Source: Megascapheus bottae (lineage: Eukaryota; Chordata; Mammalia; Rodentia; Geomyidae). Taken from it: a DNA stretch of 64,000 nt. Positions 34,031-45,399 of this stretch are shown here, in pieces. The stretch spans positions 641,001 through 705,000 of the forward strand of contig JANJXV010000017.1 in assembly GCA_024803745.1 (NCBI GenBank), given 5' to 3'. The notes under the pieces were generated by a model that searched no databases, was not told the origin of the DNA, and worked only from the letters and a program-made list of their open reading frames with translations. The translations under genes and the position numbers were made by a program. The first letter of the stretch is position 1. Every line of letters begins with the position of its first letter.

Positions 34031-35605
34031 TGAAATAGTACTAGTTCATATTCCTGTTAGAGTCCTATCAAAAGAAAATATTTATAGTAAACAATAAGAG
34101 AATAGGAAAAGGAATTGTGATCTAGTAATTAAAATGATTTTACTTTATTGTTGAACTTTAGATGCAGTGATACGTACTTAACAAATAAAGTATATTCTGA
34201 AGAAAGGTATCATTGGGTGATTTCATTATTGTGTGAAAATCTTAGAATGTACTTACATCAATTAAGATAGCTATGACATCATTGGGTGATAGAATTTTAT
34301 GAAATCACCATCATATATACAGTTTGTTGTTGATTGAAAACCTCTAAGTGGCATATGAATGCATTTATACATGATATTTGTAAATGCTGAGAAGAAAGTA
34401 AAAAGGGTATTGAGGCATGTGAGCTCACTGTAGGACAATACTGAGTTATATTTTTTAATCTCCAGATGTTTCTAGTATCTAAGATTATTCTGGAAAATAT
34501 TTTTTTAAACACAGGGATAGAAAGAAGTCTCATATCATTTGTAAAGATTTATCTGGCATGTACCAATGTAAAGATGAAAGGCAGCTATGGTGAGGATGTG
34601 GTAATCAATGAACTGAAGAGCATAAGGCTTGAGAATCACAAGTGTAAGGTTAGCTGGCCTATACTTTTAGGCTCAGTGGTAATAGAACTGGCCTACCCTT
34701 TGTGAGGCATTAGGTTTGATCACCAGCATCTGCTTTGGAGGGATGCCTAATAATCCGTCGACTTCACAATCAATTCTGAATTTAAGAGAAACTCCAGAAT
34801 TTTATTGTATTTTTTGCCCCATGTTAGAAGGTCAAAATCAGTGAGGCACACTGTTTTAATGAGCACATTTTCAAATCTGTCTGGTATTCTTAAAGTTACA
34901 TGTGCTCCTTTTGATATTTCTCCAAGCATTCAAAATGTTATACTTTTAAGATGTGCTTCATGAAAAGATATCTTAGTTTCCTCCATTCAACACTCACATC
35001 TTTTCAACACATGTGTGCTTGTTTTGTCATAGGTCTTCTGCCATACAATTTGCAGGGTTGGGTAAGGCATTGGTCCTTCCTCAGGAGTTATTTCCAAAGA
35101 TGATGGAGGCTATATTTTTTCTAGAGTCTCTTTTACAAGAACAAGTCTCCATCTCTGGCCCTGGTCACACTGTGTGATCTTCTTTCTACTCATTATGTCC
35201 CACACATTGCTGCTTTGAGGTTGTGAACATGTAGTACCATTACTGTAAAGCATTCTCAGATGTGTCTGATTACCTCAGAAACTCCTTCCAGGAGGGTCAG
35301 AATAGGCCTGAGAGTTAAGGATACCAAATCAAAGAGTGGTCATGTTGATAAAGGATGACCTTTCTTATTCAAAGACTGGAGAATGCACAAATGGGGATTT
35401 GAGAATTGAGATTAGAGAAAAGTTAACTAAATATGAATTAATTACACCATTTGTAATGATGAAGAACACTACCAGATTTGTTAGAAATATTAGCAAGCTG
35501 TGCTCTTTTCCCCAGTTATTTGGTTCCTATCTCATTGTCCTGCCACCGCCAAATTTAATGGCATTCTCATAAGTACAATACAAACCAAAAAAAGAGTATC
35601 ATTTG
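34031..35605. other. Repeat-poor stretch
   Basis: About 1.5 kb. An ID-like monomer remnant may lie at 34640-34735. No exon is recognised. Confidence 0.4.
34640..34735 (+). mobile_element. ID-like SINE monomer, diverged
   Basis: TAGGCTCAGTGGTAATAGAA and GCATTAGGTTTGATCACCAG correspond to the A-box and B-box regions of an ID monomer. Confidence 0.55.
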
Positions 35606-35832
35606 AAGCCATACATTTAAAAAAAATTTTTTTTTGCCAGTCCTGACCTTGAGTTCAGGGTCTGAGCATTGTCCTTGAGTTTTTTCAAGGATAAGAGCTC
35701 TACCACTTGAGCTGCAGCACCACTTCCGGCTTTTTCCTATGTATGTGATACTGAGGAATTGAATCCTGGTCTTTGTGCATGCTAGGCATGCACTCTGCCA
35801 CTAGGCCAAACTCTCAACTGAGCCATACAATT
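35606..35832 (-). mobile_element. SINE-A with approximate 13-bp target duplication
   Basis: The element spans about 35622-35818. The flanks AAGCCATACATTT and GAGCCATACAATTTT are near-identical. The copy is moderately diverged. Confidence 0.9.
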
Positions 35833-36414
35833 TTACTAGGAGACATGAAACGTTTTCCTTCTAGATAGTCAAACTTAATTGAGTTCTATATAGAACATCT
35901 TGGGGGAAAATACTTGTACCATATATTTGAAGAAAATCTGAAGAGAATAAAATATTAAAATATGTTTTAAGTGAGAAAAATAAGTTTATTTCAATGTTTA
36001 ACTAACATTTTAAAGCAAATTAATGGAATTTTAATCATCAATTGCACTGTTACTTTAGGACCAAAGCTAATAATGGTCTTATTTTCCATGATGAATTAAA
36101 AATTTACTTGAAAAGTGAAACTAGTTAAGAGATCAAATTCCACTTTTCGCAGTAATGAACTCTACACATCAAAGCTGACTACTGAGATAGAAAAATCAGA
36201 TCCCCTAAGACTTGGCAAGCCAGATTCTAAATTAACAGACTTTATCACTAGGGAAATCAAAAGCCAGTTGGAGAGCTTATGATTTTATTGTAATTATATA
36301 ATGTAATTAGTAATAATAGTAATAATAATAAGATCAATGATTATGATGATAATGATGATGGTTTTAAGTTACCAGTCTGCTCAGAATGCTCAATATATTT
36401 ATGCAACATTTCAG
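35833..36414. other. Unique AT-rich stretch
   Basis: Nothing recognised except a loose (TAA)/(GAT) run near 36310-36360. Confidence 0.4.
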
Positions 36415-36595
36415 GGGCCAGGAGCATAGCCTAGTGGTAGAGTGCTTGCCTAGCATGCACAAAGCCTTGGGTTTGATTCCTAGTACCACATTCATAGAAA
36501 AAGCTGGAAGTGGTGCTGTGGCTCAAGTGGTAGAATGCTAGCCTTGAGAAAGCCCAAGGAGAGTGACTAGGCCCTGACTTCAAGCCCCAGGACTG

Positions 36596-36596
<1 letters not shown>
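36415..36596 (+). mobile_element. SINE-A
   Basis: GGCCAGGAGCATAGCCTAGT to AGCCCCAGGACTGGC. The tail turns into a GT array. Confidence 0.95.

Positions 36597-36643
<47 letters not shown>
36597..36643. repeat. (GT)n microsatellite on a SINE-A tail
   Basis: About 22 GT units starting directly at the element's end. Confidence 0.97.
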
Positions 36644-36647
<4 letters not shown>

Positions 36648-36654
36648 AGTAACC

Positions 36655-36948
36655 AGTCAGGATTAGCTGTCTAATTCTGTTTGTTTTGTTTTGTAAAAAT
36701 GCTTAAAGTGCTTGACCGCCAGCTTATGGTATTTTCTTTGTGGTATTTTCCGCGTAAGCAGGACCAGCTGTGTGTGGGGCTCTCCTTTAAAAACTCAGTC
36801 CCAGAGAAGGTCGGGCTGCTCTTTATCAGCCTTCATAAAGGTGGAGAATAGCCGCTGGGCTGCTATTAAACTGACTCCTAGCTCCCTTCACTGAGAGCTG
36901 GTGACTATTGCTGAGAGGCTCCGGAACACCAATATGGCTGGGATATTA
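36655..36948. other. Repeat-free, GC-richer block, possible regulatory element
   Basis: About 290 bp clearly richer in G and C than the surroundings. It holds AGAATAGCCGCTGGGCTGCT and AACACCAATATGGCTGGG. No coding exon is convincing. It could be a conserved enhancer or a short retained promoter; this is inference. Confidence 0.3.
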
Positions 36949-36950
36949 CA

Positions 36951-37074
36951 TCTATCTATCTATCTATCCATCCATCCATCCATCCATCCATCCATCCATC
37001 CATCCACCCACCCACCCACCCACCCATCCATCCATCCATCCATCCATCCATCCATCTATCTATCTATCTATCTA
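36951..37074 (+). repeat. Mirror-ordered tetranucleotide array
   Basis: Unit order is TCTA x4, TCCA x10, CCCA x5, TCCA x7, TCTA x5. The middle unit is flanked symmetrically by its one-step and two-step variants. Confidence 0.97.
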
Positions 37075-37140
37075 TTCAGAGGACCAATCCAAAATTTCAA
37101 ACTTTGCCCTACTGAAGTTACAGTGATGGTTAAAATCTGT

Positions 37141-37245
37141 AATAGAAAGACTTTCCAGAAGACTGATCTATAAAATACTTCATTCATCAAAAAAAGAAAG
37201 ACTTTCTAGAAGACTGTTTGATTTATAAAATACTCATTCATTTAA
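37141..37245 (+). repeat. Tandem duplication of about 52 bp
   Basis: GAAAGACTTTCCAGAAGACT with TATAAAATACTTCATTCAT (first copy) is repeated as GAAAGACTTTCTAGAAGACT with TATAAAATACTCATTCAT (second copy). Confidence 0.9.
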
Positions 37246-37254
37246 AAAAATTCT

Positions 37255-37515
37255 AAGGCAGGTGCTGGCAGTTCATACTTATAATCCTGGCTACTCAGGA
37301 GGCTGAGATAATCCTGGAAGCTCAGGAGGCTGAAATTTGAGGGTTGCAGTTTGAAGCCAGTTGGAGCAAAAAGACCAGTGAGACTCTAGGTCCAATTAGC
37401 CACCAGAAAACCAGAATGGAATGGAGCTGAAGCTCAAAGTAACAGAGTGAGAGGCTTGAGCACAAAGCTCAGGAACAGCATCTAGGCCCTGAGTTCAAGT
37501 CCCATGACCAGTAAA
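37255..37515 (+). mobile_element. SINE-B with internal head duplication
   Basis: ATAATCCTGGCTACTCAGGA is followed by a second TAATCCTGGAAGCTCAGGAG, then the normal body and tail to CCCATGACCAGTAA. Confidence 0.9.
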
Positions 37516-37629
37516 GTAAAGCAAATTATTTATTTTTAGTATCTTTAAGTAATTGTACAAAGGAGTGTCATTTAACAAAGTAGTTTATAAATATAATGCA
37601 TCTTGATCAATGTATTCAACATTGATCTT

Positions 37630-37755
37630 GCTTCCACAAATAAGGGAAATTTTGTCTCTGGGCCTGACTTCACTTAATGTAATTTTTTTCTAGGTCTTTC
37701 CATTTCTTTATTCATTTTTATAAATGGAGGTGTACAATAATGTACTCCATGGTTT
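37630..37755 (-). mobile_element. L1 ORF2/3' fragment, old
   Basis: CTGGGCCTGACTTCACTTAA, TAGGTCTTTCCATTTCTTTA and GTACAATAATGTACTCCATG follow the minus-strand L1 pattern seen at 23470-23580. Confidence 0.7.
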
Positions 37756-38505
37756 TATGAAACAAAAAACAAAGTGCAAAGATGGTTAATGTTTTAAATA
37801 TGTCAATTGGAAGTACTCCTTGAACTCATTTGACCAAGTATTTTCCCCCATTTTTTAAAATCACACCTGTGTTAAGACATGCACTCTTTTCTCTATCTGG
37901 TAAGCACAAGGTGTGGGAACTTGTGCAATGGATAATTAATCTCTATTGCTATCTATAGTTTCATAGTTAACACTGTCTTAGCAGAAGTGTGAAAACACAT
38001 TCACACCTTTGGAAATGGATGATTAACTAATCAAATGACAATATGAATGTTAGACAGAATTACAGAAATGACTGCAAGGCAGAGCTATTTATGATTATAA
38101 CATTCTATTTAACTTTTAAGGGTGGATTGTTCAATGTAATCTGTGTTCCTCAAACATCTGAGCAGATTCTCAACTTTTAATTGTGTAACTCCTTGGAAAG
38201 AATGAAGACAATTTAAGATTCTCCCCTAATTAAACATTTTTAAATTCAAATGGTTCAAAAGGAAACAAGTTCAAGATCACAAGCAAGGAGTCAAGAAAGA
38301 ACTACATTTGAGTGAATAGTCAATTATTTTTACCTCTGGACTCTGTCATTTCTGTTTAAAACACAAGGTAATCTAATAGGTAAGTGAACATTTAGTTTAT
38401 CACATGAAGTTCTCTTTTGATTGTCTGATGTACAAAATTCAAAATCTTCATTATTTTATTAATTTTCTAAGTTTACCTGTGTGGATTAAAAATGCTCACT
38501 GGATA
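37756..38505. other. Unique AT-rich stretch
   Basis: Nothing recognised. Confidence 0.4.
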
Positions 38506-38660
38506 GGGCCAGGAGTTTGGCCTAGCATGCACAGACACCTGGTTCAATTCCTCGGTACCACATACATAGAAAAAGCTGGAAGTGGTGCTGAAGCTCAAGT
38601 GGTAGAGCTCTAGCCTTGGGAAAACCCAAGGATAGTGCTCACACTCACTGGCAAAAAATA
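38506..38660 (+). mobile_element. SINE-A with two internal deletions
   Basis: About 20 bp are lost in the left monomer between the A box and the GCATGC segment. The CAGGCCCTGAGTTC part near the 3' end is also lost. Confidence 0.9.
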
Positions 38661-38787
38661 GTGCAATTGCTGGGTTAATGCAGATCTAATAATTGAAGGT
38701 TTAAAACTATTATTATTCTATGTGAATTGGATTGAAAGTTTTTAGAATGAGAATATTTAACAATATTTATATTTTAAAGCCAAAGTA

Positions 38788-39045
38788 ATCCAGGCACCAA
38801 TAGCTCACTTCTGATAATTCTGCACCTCTGTAATCCTGGCTACTCGGGAGGCTGAAAATTCAAATTCAAAGCCAGCCAAAGAGATTCTTATGTCTGATCA
38901 AGGAGCAAAAAAGCCAGAAGTAGAGGCATGGCTCAAATGATAGAGCACTGGCTTTTTAGTAAAACAAACAAAAAATAAAAATAAAGGCTAAGCAAGAGTG
39001 CAAAACTCTGAATTTAACCCACAGGACCAGCACTAAATAAATAAG
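38788..39045 (+). mobile_element. SINE-B, diverged
   Basis: A CAGGCACCAATAGCTCACTT head, TGTAATCCTGGCTACTCGGG body and AATTTAACCCACAGGACCAG end. It contains small duplications. Confidence 0.85.
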
Positions 39046-40020
39046 CTAAAGTGTGTTTGTTAGCCATATTACTGTCTTATACTGTGTAGTATTTTAAGGA
39101 CATCTTAGAATGCTTGGAAGCCTGGCTTGTTTAATTATCTTGCTGACAATTAGCCAGGTGATTTATACTAAACTTTCATTTCTTTCTAATGAATTAATAG
39201 TAAATACTAACCGATGTGCCAAAAATTGCCACAAAATTGTATTTTTTATGTAAAATTTCATTTGTAGAAAAAACCATTCCTTTTGTTCAACTATTTCTTT
39301 TTGCATTAATAAAATGTACTCATTAGCAATAATTTATAGATCAGCAAATATGCTACCAACTGTTTAAGCTTATAATTGCTAATAAATAAGGAGGATGTGT
39401 ATAGATACCTATTACTCATTTGAACATGTCTCCATTTCTAAAACAATCCTACGATCTTTACCATATCATTTTACTTTCATTTCTCAATACATTTACTTAT
39501 TTATACCTTTCAATAGTCCCTTTCTGAAACATTAGCTTCTTTTGACTTCCATGTCATGACATCTCATACACTTCCCTGGATCCAAGTACTAAGATGGATG
39601 GAGATAGGTAGATAGACCAAATTTATAACTCAAGTCCAAACATCTCTTTTTATCTTTAGTTACACACACACACACCTACACACACACACACACACACACC
39701 CCACGTGGGCACACACATTTGGGCTATACTTAGTGCCCTAAGTCTTCTCTCTCACTATATACTCCCCTCTCTCAGTCTCTCAGTGACTCAGAAGATATTT
39801 GTTCTGTTGCCCAAGAAAAAAGCTGGGTATTACGTTTCAATCTTCTTTCCCACATACTACTATATCTTATCTCCCCCAATATCCCAAATATTTCTTGGGT
39901 TAATTATTTCTGAGACCCATGTATGGAAACATCCCACTGGTTGTTCTCCTTGACTGCATTTTACTCCCACCACTTACATTTATCATGTTGTATTCCAAGT
40001 GCACAAACTGTCTTTTAAGC
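39046..40020. other. Unique AT-rich stretch with CA repeat
   Basis: Only the interrupted (CA)n at 39663-39700 is recognised. Confidence 0.4.
39663..39700. repeat. Interrupted (CA)n microsatellite
   Basis: CA units broken by one CCTA. Not attached to a SINE. Confidence 0.9.
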
Positions 40021-40255
40021 TTTTTTTGGGGGGGGGGGCAGGGTCATGGGGCTTGAACTCTGGACCTGGGTGTTGTCCCTGAGATCCTCAGCTCAAGGCT
40101 AGCACCCTACCGCTTGAGCTGCAACCCCACTTCCCACTTCATTGGAGATAAGAGTCTCATGGTCTTTAGTGCCCAGGCTGGCTTTGAACTGAGATCCTCA
40201 AATCTCAGCCTCCTGAGTAGCTAGGAATACAGGTGTGAGCCACCTTGTCCAGCTG
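40021..40255 (-). mobile_element. SINE-B
   Basis: A well-preserved reverse copy: GGGGCTTGAACTCTGGACCT, GAGATAAGAGTCTCATGG, and TACAGGTGTGAGCCACC at the head. Confidence 0.95.
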
Positions 40256-40435
40256 TCTTTAAGCTTTTACTCACAAACACTCTCCTTAGATGATTATAAG
40301 AAAAAAAACTATAAAAATTTTATATATTCATTTGAATACATTCAAATTTGGAACAGCTATGTCTTCCTTTAGATACCCAAACAAATCTAAATAATCAGTT
40401 TTTATACTTTTCATTGCCATCTTAAAAATACATAA

Positions 40436-40591
40436 AGCCGGGAGCGGGTGGCTCATGCCTGTATTTCTAGCTACTCCTAATGTTGAGTCCAAGGACTGTA
40501 GTTCAAAGCCAGTCCTGGCAGGAAAACCCATGATACTTACCCACTAAAACAAAGTGTAGCTCTGGCCTTAAGAACAAAAGCTCAGAGACAC
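40436..40591 (+). mobile_element. SINE-B, partly deleted
   Basis: A GCCGGGAGCGGGTGGCTCAT head. The middle after CACTAAAACAAAG is shortened, and the tRNA-like tail ends at CTCAGAGACACC. Confidence 0.87.
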
Positions 40592-40600
40592 CACACACAC

Positions 40601-40646
<46 letters not shown>
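40589..40646. repeat. (CA)n microsatellite on a SINE-B tail
   Basis: About 27 CA units with one CG interruption. Confidence 0.97.
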
Positions 40647-40647
<1 letters not shown>

Positions 40648-41027
40648 ATACATGAAGAATTTCTTTAACAGTAATATTATTTTTAACAATAATATTGTTT
40701 CCAAAAATTTGCATCTTTTTTCCTTTTCTCCTACAGATTTTCTATCCTAAGCAAACAATCTTTAAATGAGATCAGACTTCTACTAGAATATGTGTCTTTG
40801 GACAAATATCACAAATTTCTAGAATGAATATTCAGAATAAATAATGTGTCTACATTTTATCTTAGATATGTTTGTTTACCTATTACTATAATTATAGGCA
40901 TAATTTTTGACAACCTTTGGTGCCATATGGACCAAGAAAGAACTCTATTAAAGCAATTTTACATTTGTTTCTTTAAACACTAAGTAATGCACCAAAAATA
41001 ACAAAATATATTTTAAAAATTATTTTA

Positions 41028-41268
41028 TGCTGGGTGCTGTGGCTCAAATCTATAATCCTAGTTACTCGGAAGGCTGAGATTTGATGATTGGGGTTCAAAG
41101 CCAGTCCAGGCACTAAAGACAGAGAGACTCTTATCACCAATTAACCACTAGAAGGCTAGAAGTAGCAATGAGGCTCCAGGGTTAGGGCTGTAGCCTTGAG
41201 CTGAAGAGCTCAGGGACAGCAACCAGGCCCAGAGCTCAAGTCCCACATCCAACAACAACAACAACAAA
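41028..41268 (+). mobile_element. SINE-B with (CAA)n tail
   Basis: TGCTGGGTGCTGTGGCTCAA to GTCCCACATCCAACAACAA. All blocks are present. Confidence 0.93.
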
Positions 41269-42480
41269 TTATTTTACAATGATCTATTAGCAATTTTCTT
41301 TTTCTAATTTTAATATAAAACAATTAAACAACATCTGTTTCATAAGAATTGTTTGCCAATCATTAGAGTTACTTGTTTGGTTAATGTCTACAAACCACAT
41401 ATAAATATGTAGCAAAACATATCTTGGTAATTTTATTTTTTATTTATGAGAACCTTATTTATGAATTTAAAATTAGTCAAAACGATTATCTCTGTCTATA
41501 TACAATATATGATATATGTAGTAGATAGATAATAGGTAGGTAGGATGTAGATGGGTAGATGGATAGATATGTAGATAATGCATCATATATGTATATAAAG
41601 ACAGAAAGATTCAGTTAGGATAAACTCCTTGATAGCTATTTAAGTTTTTACGTTGGTGCCAAAGTTCATTTTTCTACATAATTTCAAGATTCTTTAAAAG
41701 CTATAGCAAACCAAAAGAAAGATAAACTCTTGAAAATCATTTCATATAAATAGTATAATAATGTCATTTTCTGATTAAAACAAATACAGAATCAAATAAA
41801 AACATTAAGAACAGTATAATTAATTATAGTAAATGAATGCTGACTACAGTTTCAAGGTATTAGATTAATGTACTTTGCAAAAATTACTAGCAACAAAAGA
41901 GGAGGTGCTGTTCTGTATGATTGTTATTCCTTGCATTATTTGCAATCAAATCTCCAACATATTCATTTTAAGTTAGTCTTACTGTAAGTAAAACTTTGAG
42001 AGAAATAAAGAAAGTACAAAAGATGGTTATGAGTGACAGAGAGCAGGGAAAAAATCATTTAGTATGTGTTTACAGTATTCAACCATTTGTAGGTAAAGTA
42101 ATTAAATAATTTCCAGCATCTGAAACAAACCATAAAATACAAATTTACCTTTGTTACACTTTCCTTTCCCTAAAGCTATAAAATCTCTTGTAAATAAACT
42201 ATTCTCTACATGTTTTCTTTGGTGTGAGGCAAATTATTCAACAGAAAACAGTTAACTACAAGTTCTTTTACTGGTATTGGAGTGTTATTCTCTGCTAAAG
42301 AAGATAAGATTGTCTGAAGGGCATGAGTTGTAGAAGATTCTAATTTGCATTCTGCAATTTGGAATGTTTCTCAAACAATAAAATAGGAAATTTTGCCTTG
42401 ACATGTTACCTTCTTGTTTGGAATAAGATTCCATGCTTATTACTGCTATTGATCAAAATTCTCTGTTTTTAGGAAACTTC
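41269..42480. other. Repeat-free stretch of about 1.2 kb
   Basis: Apart from a TAGA/TAGG-type run (41518-41575), no repeat or exon is recognised. Confidence 0.4.
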
Positions 42481-42716
42481 TTTGGGTTTTTGGTTTGATA
42501 TCCATGCTTGGTCTTGAACTCAGAGAACGAACTCTGTTCTTTAGCTTTTTCATTCAAGAAAAGTGTCCTACGCTAGAGCTACACCAGTACTTCCAGCTTT
42601 CTGATGGTAAATTGGAGATAAAAATCACATGAACTTTCCTGCCCAGGGTTGTTTTGAACTATGGCCCTCAAATCTCAGCAACCTGGATTACAGGCATGAG
42701 TCACTGGTGCCTAGCA
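42481..42716 (-). mobile_element. SINE-B
   Basis: GGTCTTGAACTCAGAGAACG to GGATTACAGGCATGAGTCAC in reverse orientation. Confidence 0.9.
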
Positions 42717-42821
42717 CGAAGACTCTTCAATAGGTTAGAAATTAAATGGACAAAATAGGTAAGTAAAAATTGCCACTGCTCTTTTATGTGGGCAATATCT
42801 GATTCCCAAACATTATGTAAC

Positions 42822-43021
42822 ACTTTTTTTTTTTATAAGTCCTAGGACTGAACTCAGGGCCTGAGTACTGTCCTTGGCCTTTCTCAAGGCTAGAGCTTTA
42901 TCACTTGAGCCTCAGCTCTACCACAGCACCACTTCCAGCTTTTCTATGGTACAAAGGACTCAATCCCAGTCTTCGTGCATGCTAGGCAAGCATTTTATCA
43001 CTAGGCCAAACTCCCGGCTCC
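42822..43021 (-). mobile_element. SINE-A
   Basis: A T-run, then GTCCTAGGACTGAACTCAGG to GGCCAAACTCCCGGCTCC. It includes a small duplication of CCTCAGCTCTACCACAGCAC. Confidence 0.93.
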
Positions 43022-43647
43022 ATTTGTTTACTTCTGATATTAATTTTGCCCTTAATAAAATTTCTTCCAACTAAGGGAGAACTTCAACACCTCCAAGTGG
43101 TTTTATTGTGCCTCTGTTACAGGAGTCTTCAGCAATTCCACTAAGTATTTTTTGAAGGGTTTATATTTCTGATGCCCTTTGATGGGCACCAAAATAAAAC
43201 TCTGTGAACAGTTAGTGGTATGGCAATGACTCGTCAGTGTTGGTATTTTTGCTTTTCCTATAAAGCACCAAAAAAAGCTAACTGTGATAGGGTGGGAGGA
43301 AAAGGAAAGTCACATGATTGCTTCTCCATGATCCTGTGCTCTCTCAAGAATTAAAAAGAAATGGAGTACTTTGTTATTTTTACTTCATACTTTCAGTTTA
43401 TTAAGGATTTTAGTGACTTAAATACTGCATAACACCATGCGTCTGAATGGATATCATTGGCTTTGGCTTCTAGAAGATACATTAGATATAATGTAATCTT
43501 TAATACTCTTTTAATGTGTGGAAATTAAGTTTCTGAGAGCATCAAAGACATAGCAAAAACCATCTATTCATGTCAAGTTCTAGAGGCCAAGCGGAAGTGG
43601 AGTACTTTAAAATTAACTGTTTATGGTCCACAAAGAAAAGCACTCAG
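43022..43647. other. Unique stretch
   Basis: No repeat or gene recognised. Confidence 0.4.
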
Positions 43648-43850
43648 TCAGGTGACAATGGCTCATGCCTGTAATCCTAGCCACTCAGGAAGCTGAGATC
43701 TGAGGATCATGTTTAAAGCCACCCAGGCAGGAAAGTTCATGAGACTCTTACCTCCAATTAACCAGAAAATTGGAAGTGGAGCTGTAGCACAAAGTAGTAG
43801 AGCATTAGCCTTGAGCTGAAGAGCTCAGGGACAGTACCCGATGACCAACA
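43648..43850 (+). mobile_element. SINE-B
   Basis: GTCAGGTGACAATGGCTCAT to CAGTACCCGATGACCAACAG. The CCCTGAGTTCAAG segment of the tail is deleted. Confidence 0.92.
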
Positions 43851-43937
43851 GGAAGGAAGGCAGGAAGGAAAGAAGGAAGGAAGGAAGGAAGGAAGGAAGG
43901 AAGGAAGGAAGGAAGGAAGGAAGGAAGGAAGGAAGGA
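43847..43937. repeat. (GGAA)n microsatellite on a SINE-B tail
   Basis: About 20 GGAA units with early GGCA/AGAA variants. Confidence 0.97.
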
Positions 43938-44015
43938 AAATGCACTCTTTACCTAACTTACATTAACTGTAAACCCTCTGTATATCACTTTTATAATAAA
44001 ACAAAAATAAAACAT
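43938..44015 (+). mobile_element. L1 3'-end fragment
   Basis: ACATTAACTGTAAACCCTCT and TATAATAAAAC match the L1 3' terminus. Confidence 0.75.
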
Positions 44016-44113
44016 TCTTGAATATTTGTTTGTTAAACATGACATTTGAAATATGATGTAAAAAATCAGTGTTAATAAAGTCTTTCAAAAAAAAGTAAAA
44101 CAAAAAACTCACT

Positions 44114-44320
44114 GTTGGCTGGGAGAGTAACCTAGTGGTAGAGTGCTCACCTAACATGCACGAAGCTCTGGGTTCAATTCCTTGGTACCACACACTCAGA
44201 AAAAGGAAGAAGTGGTGCTGTGGCTCAAGTGGAAGAGCACTAGCCTTGAACAAAAAGTGGCCAAGGAGAGTGCCAGAGCCCTGAGTTCAAACCCTAGGAT
44301 TGGCAAAACAACAACAAAAA
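44114..44320 (+). mobile_element. SINE-A
   Basis: A GGCTGGGAGAGTAACCTAGT head and CTAGGATTGGCAAAAC end. Both B boxes are intact. Confidence 0.93.
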
Positions 44321-44719
44321 ACCCTCAGTGTTTAAAATTGTTCGTTTGTGATCTCTTGGGCTCCATTAAATAATTGCATTACAATTTGAAGTCGTGCTGG
44401 TAATTTATATAACAATTGTCATCCTCTGTTCCCTGTCTGAATCAAGGATAACTGTGGCAATGTTACACAGAAAGATAGCCCCATCAGTCTCTGCCTGAAT
44501 CTACAGCCTTACCTTTATCCTTGTATTTAAGTATCAATCAGATTGAACTTTCTTAGATTTATTGAACCTACTGGGACCTCACTGTTTCAGAAATTTTTAA
44601 TCTTCTGGAATATTTTTTCTCTGTTCTTTTAGCCTAATTATTTTTGATCCCAATATTCAATAGCCATCCCCTCCCCTCTCCTTTCCTTCCCTTCCATTCT
44701 CTTCCTGTCTCTTCTCTTT
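44321..44719. other. Unique stretch ending in a CCTT-rich run
   Basis: A pyrimidine-rich CTCCCCTCTCC/TTCC segment lies at 44665-44720. Otherwise nothing is seen. Confidence 0.4.
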
Positions 44720-44722
44720 CTC

Positions 44723-45145
44723 ACTGCCAGTCCTGGAATTTGAACACAAGACCTGGGCATTGTCGCTGAGCTATTTTTGTTTTTGCCAGTCCTGAGCTTG
44801 AGCTCAGGGTCTGAGCACTGTCCTTGGACTTTCTCAAGGCTAGAGCTTTATCACTTGAGCCTCAGCTCCACTTCCAGCAGTTTTTCTATGTATGTATTAC
44901 CTAGGAATTGAACCTGGGTCTTTGTGCATGCTAAGCAAGCACTCTACTGCTTAGGCCAAACTCCCGGCCCCACTGAGCTATTTTTGCTCAAAGCTAGCAT
45001 AACTTCATTTCTGGCTTTTTGATAGTTTATTGGAGATAAGTGACTCATGAATTTTTGTTTCCTGGATGCCATGGAAATGCTGTTCTCGGATCTGGGCCTC
45101 TTGAGTAGCTGGGACTATAGGTGTGAACCACTAGTGTCTGGCTTC
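44723..45145 (-). mobile_element. SINE-B interrupted by a SINE-A
   Basis: The SINE-B 3' part lies at 44723-44779 and the remainder at 44973-45145 (GCTCAAAGCTAGCATAAC to GGTGTGAACCACTAGTGTCT). Confidence 0.93.
44766..44986 (-). mobile_element. SINE-A nested in a SINE-B, with perfect 14-bp duplication
   Basis: CTGAGCTATTTTTG at 44766-44779 is repeated exactly at 44973-44986. The SINE-A (44780-44972) lies between. Confidence 0.97.
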
Positions 45146-45399
45146 AAATTTTCTTTGAGACTGTTCAACACCTCAGCCAGAGTGGATTAAGGCACTTTTA
45201 CAATGTAGTATGTACTGTTCTTGTTGCTTAGTTTCCAAAGGCCATACTCATCTATCAACTTTATTGACTAATAAAAATCTTACTTGTAGATATAACCATT
45301 GTGAGGGCCACTAGTACTTTACTCACCAATCAAATATATTCAATAATGAATATAGTTTTTTCTATTTAATTAGAATATATTATGACACAAAGGTGCTTC

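Noticed and set aside
36901..37173. Ser/Ile/His/Pro repeat frames, apparent CRISPR-like periodicity
   Set aside because: It is a tetranucleotide microsatellite with no spacers, in mammalian DNA.
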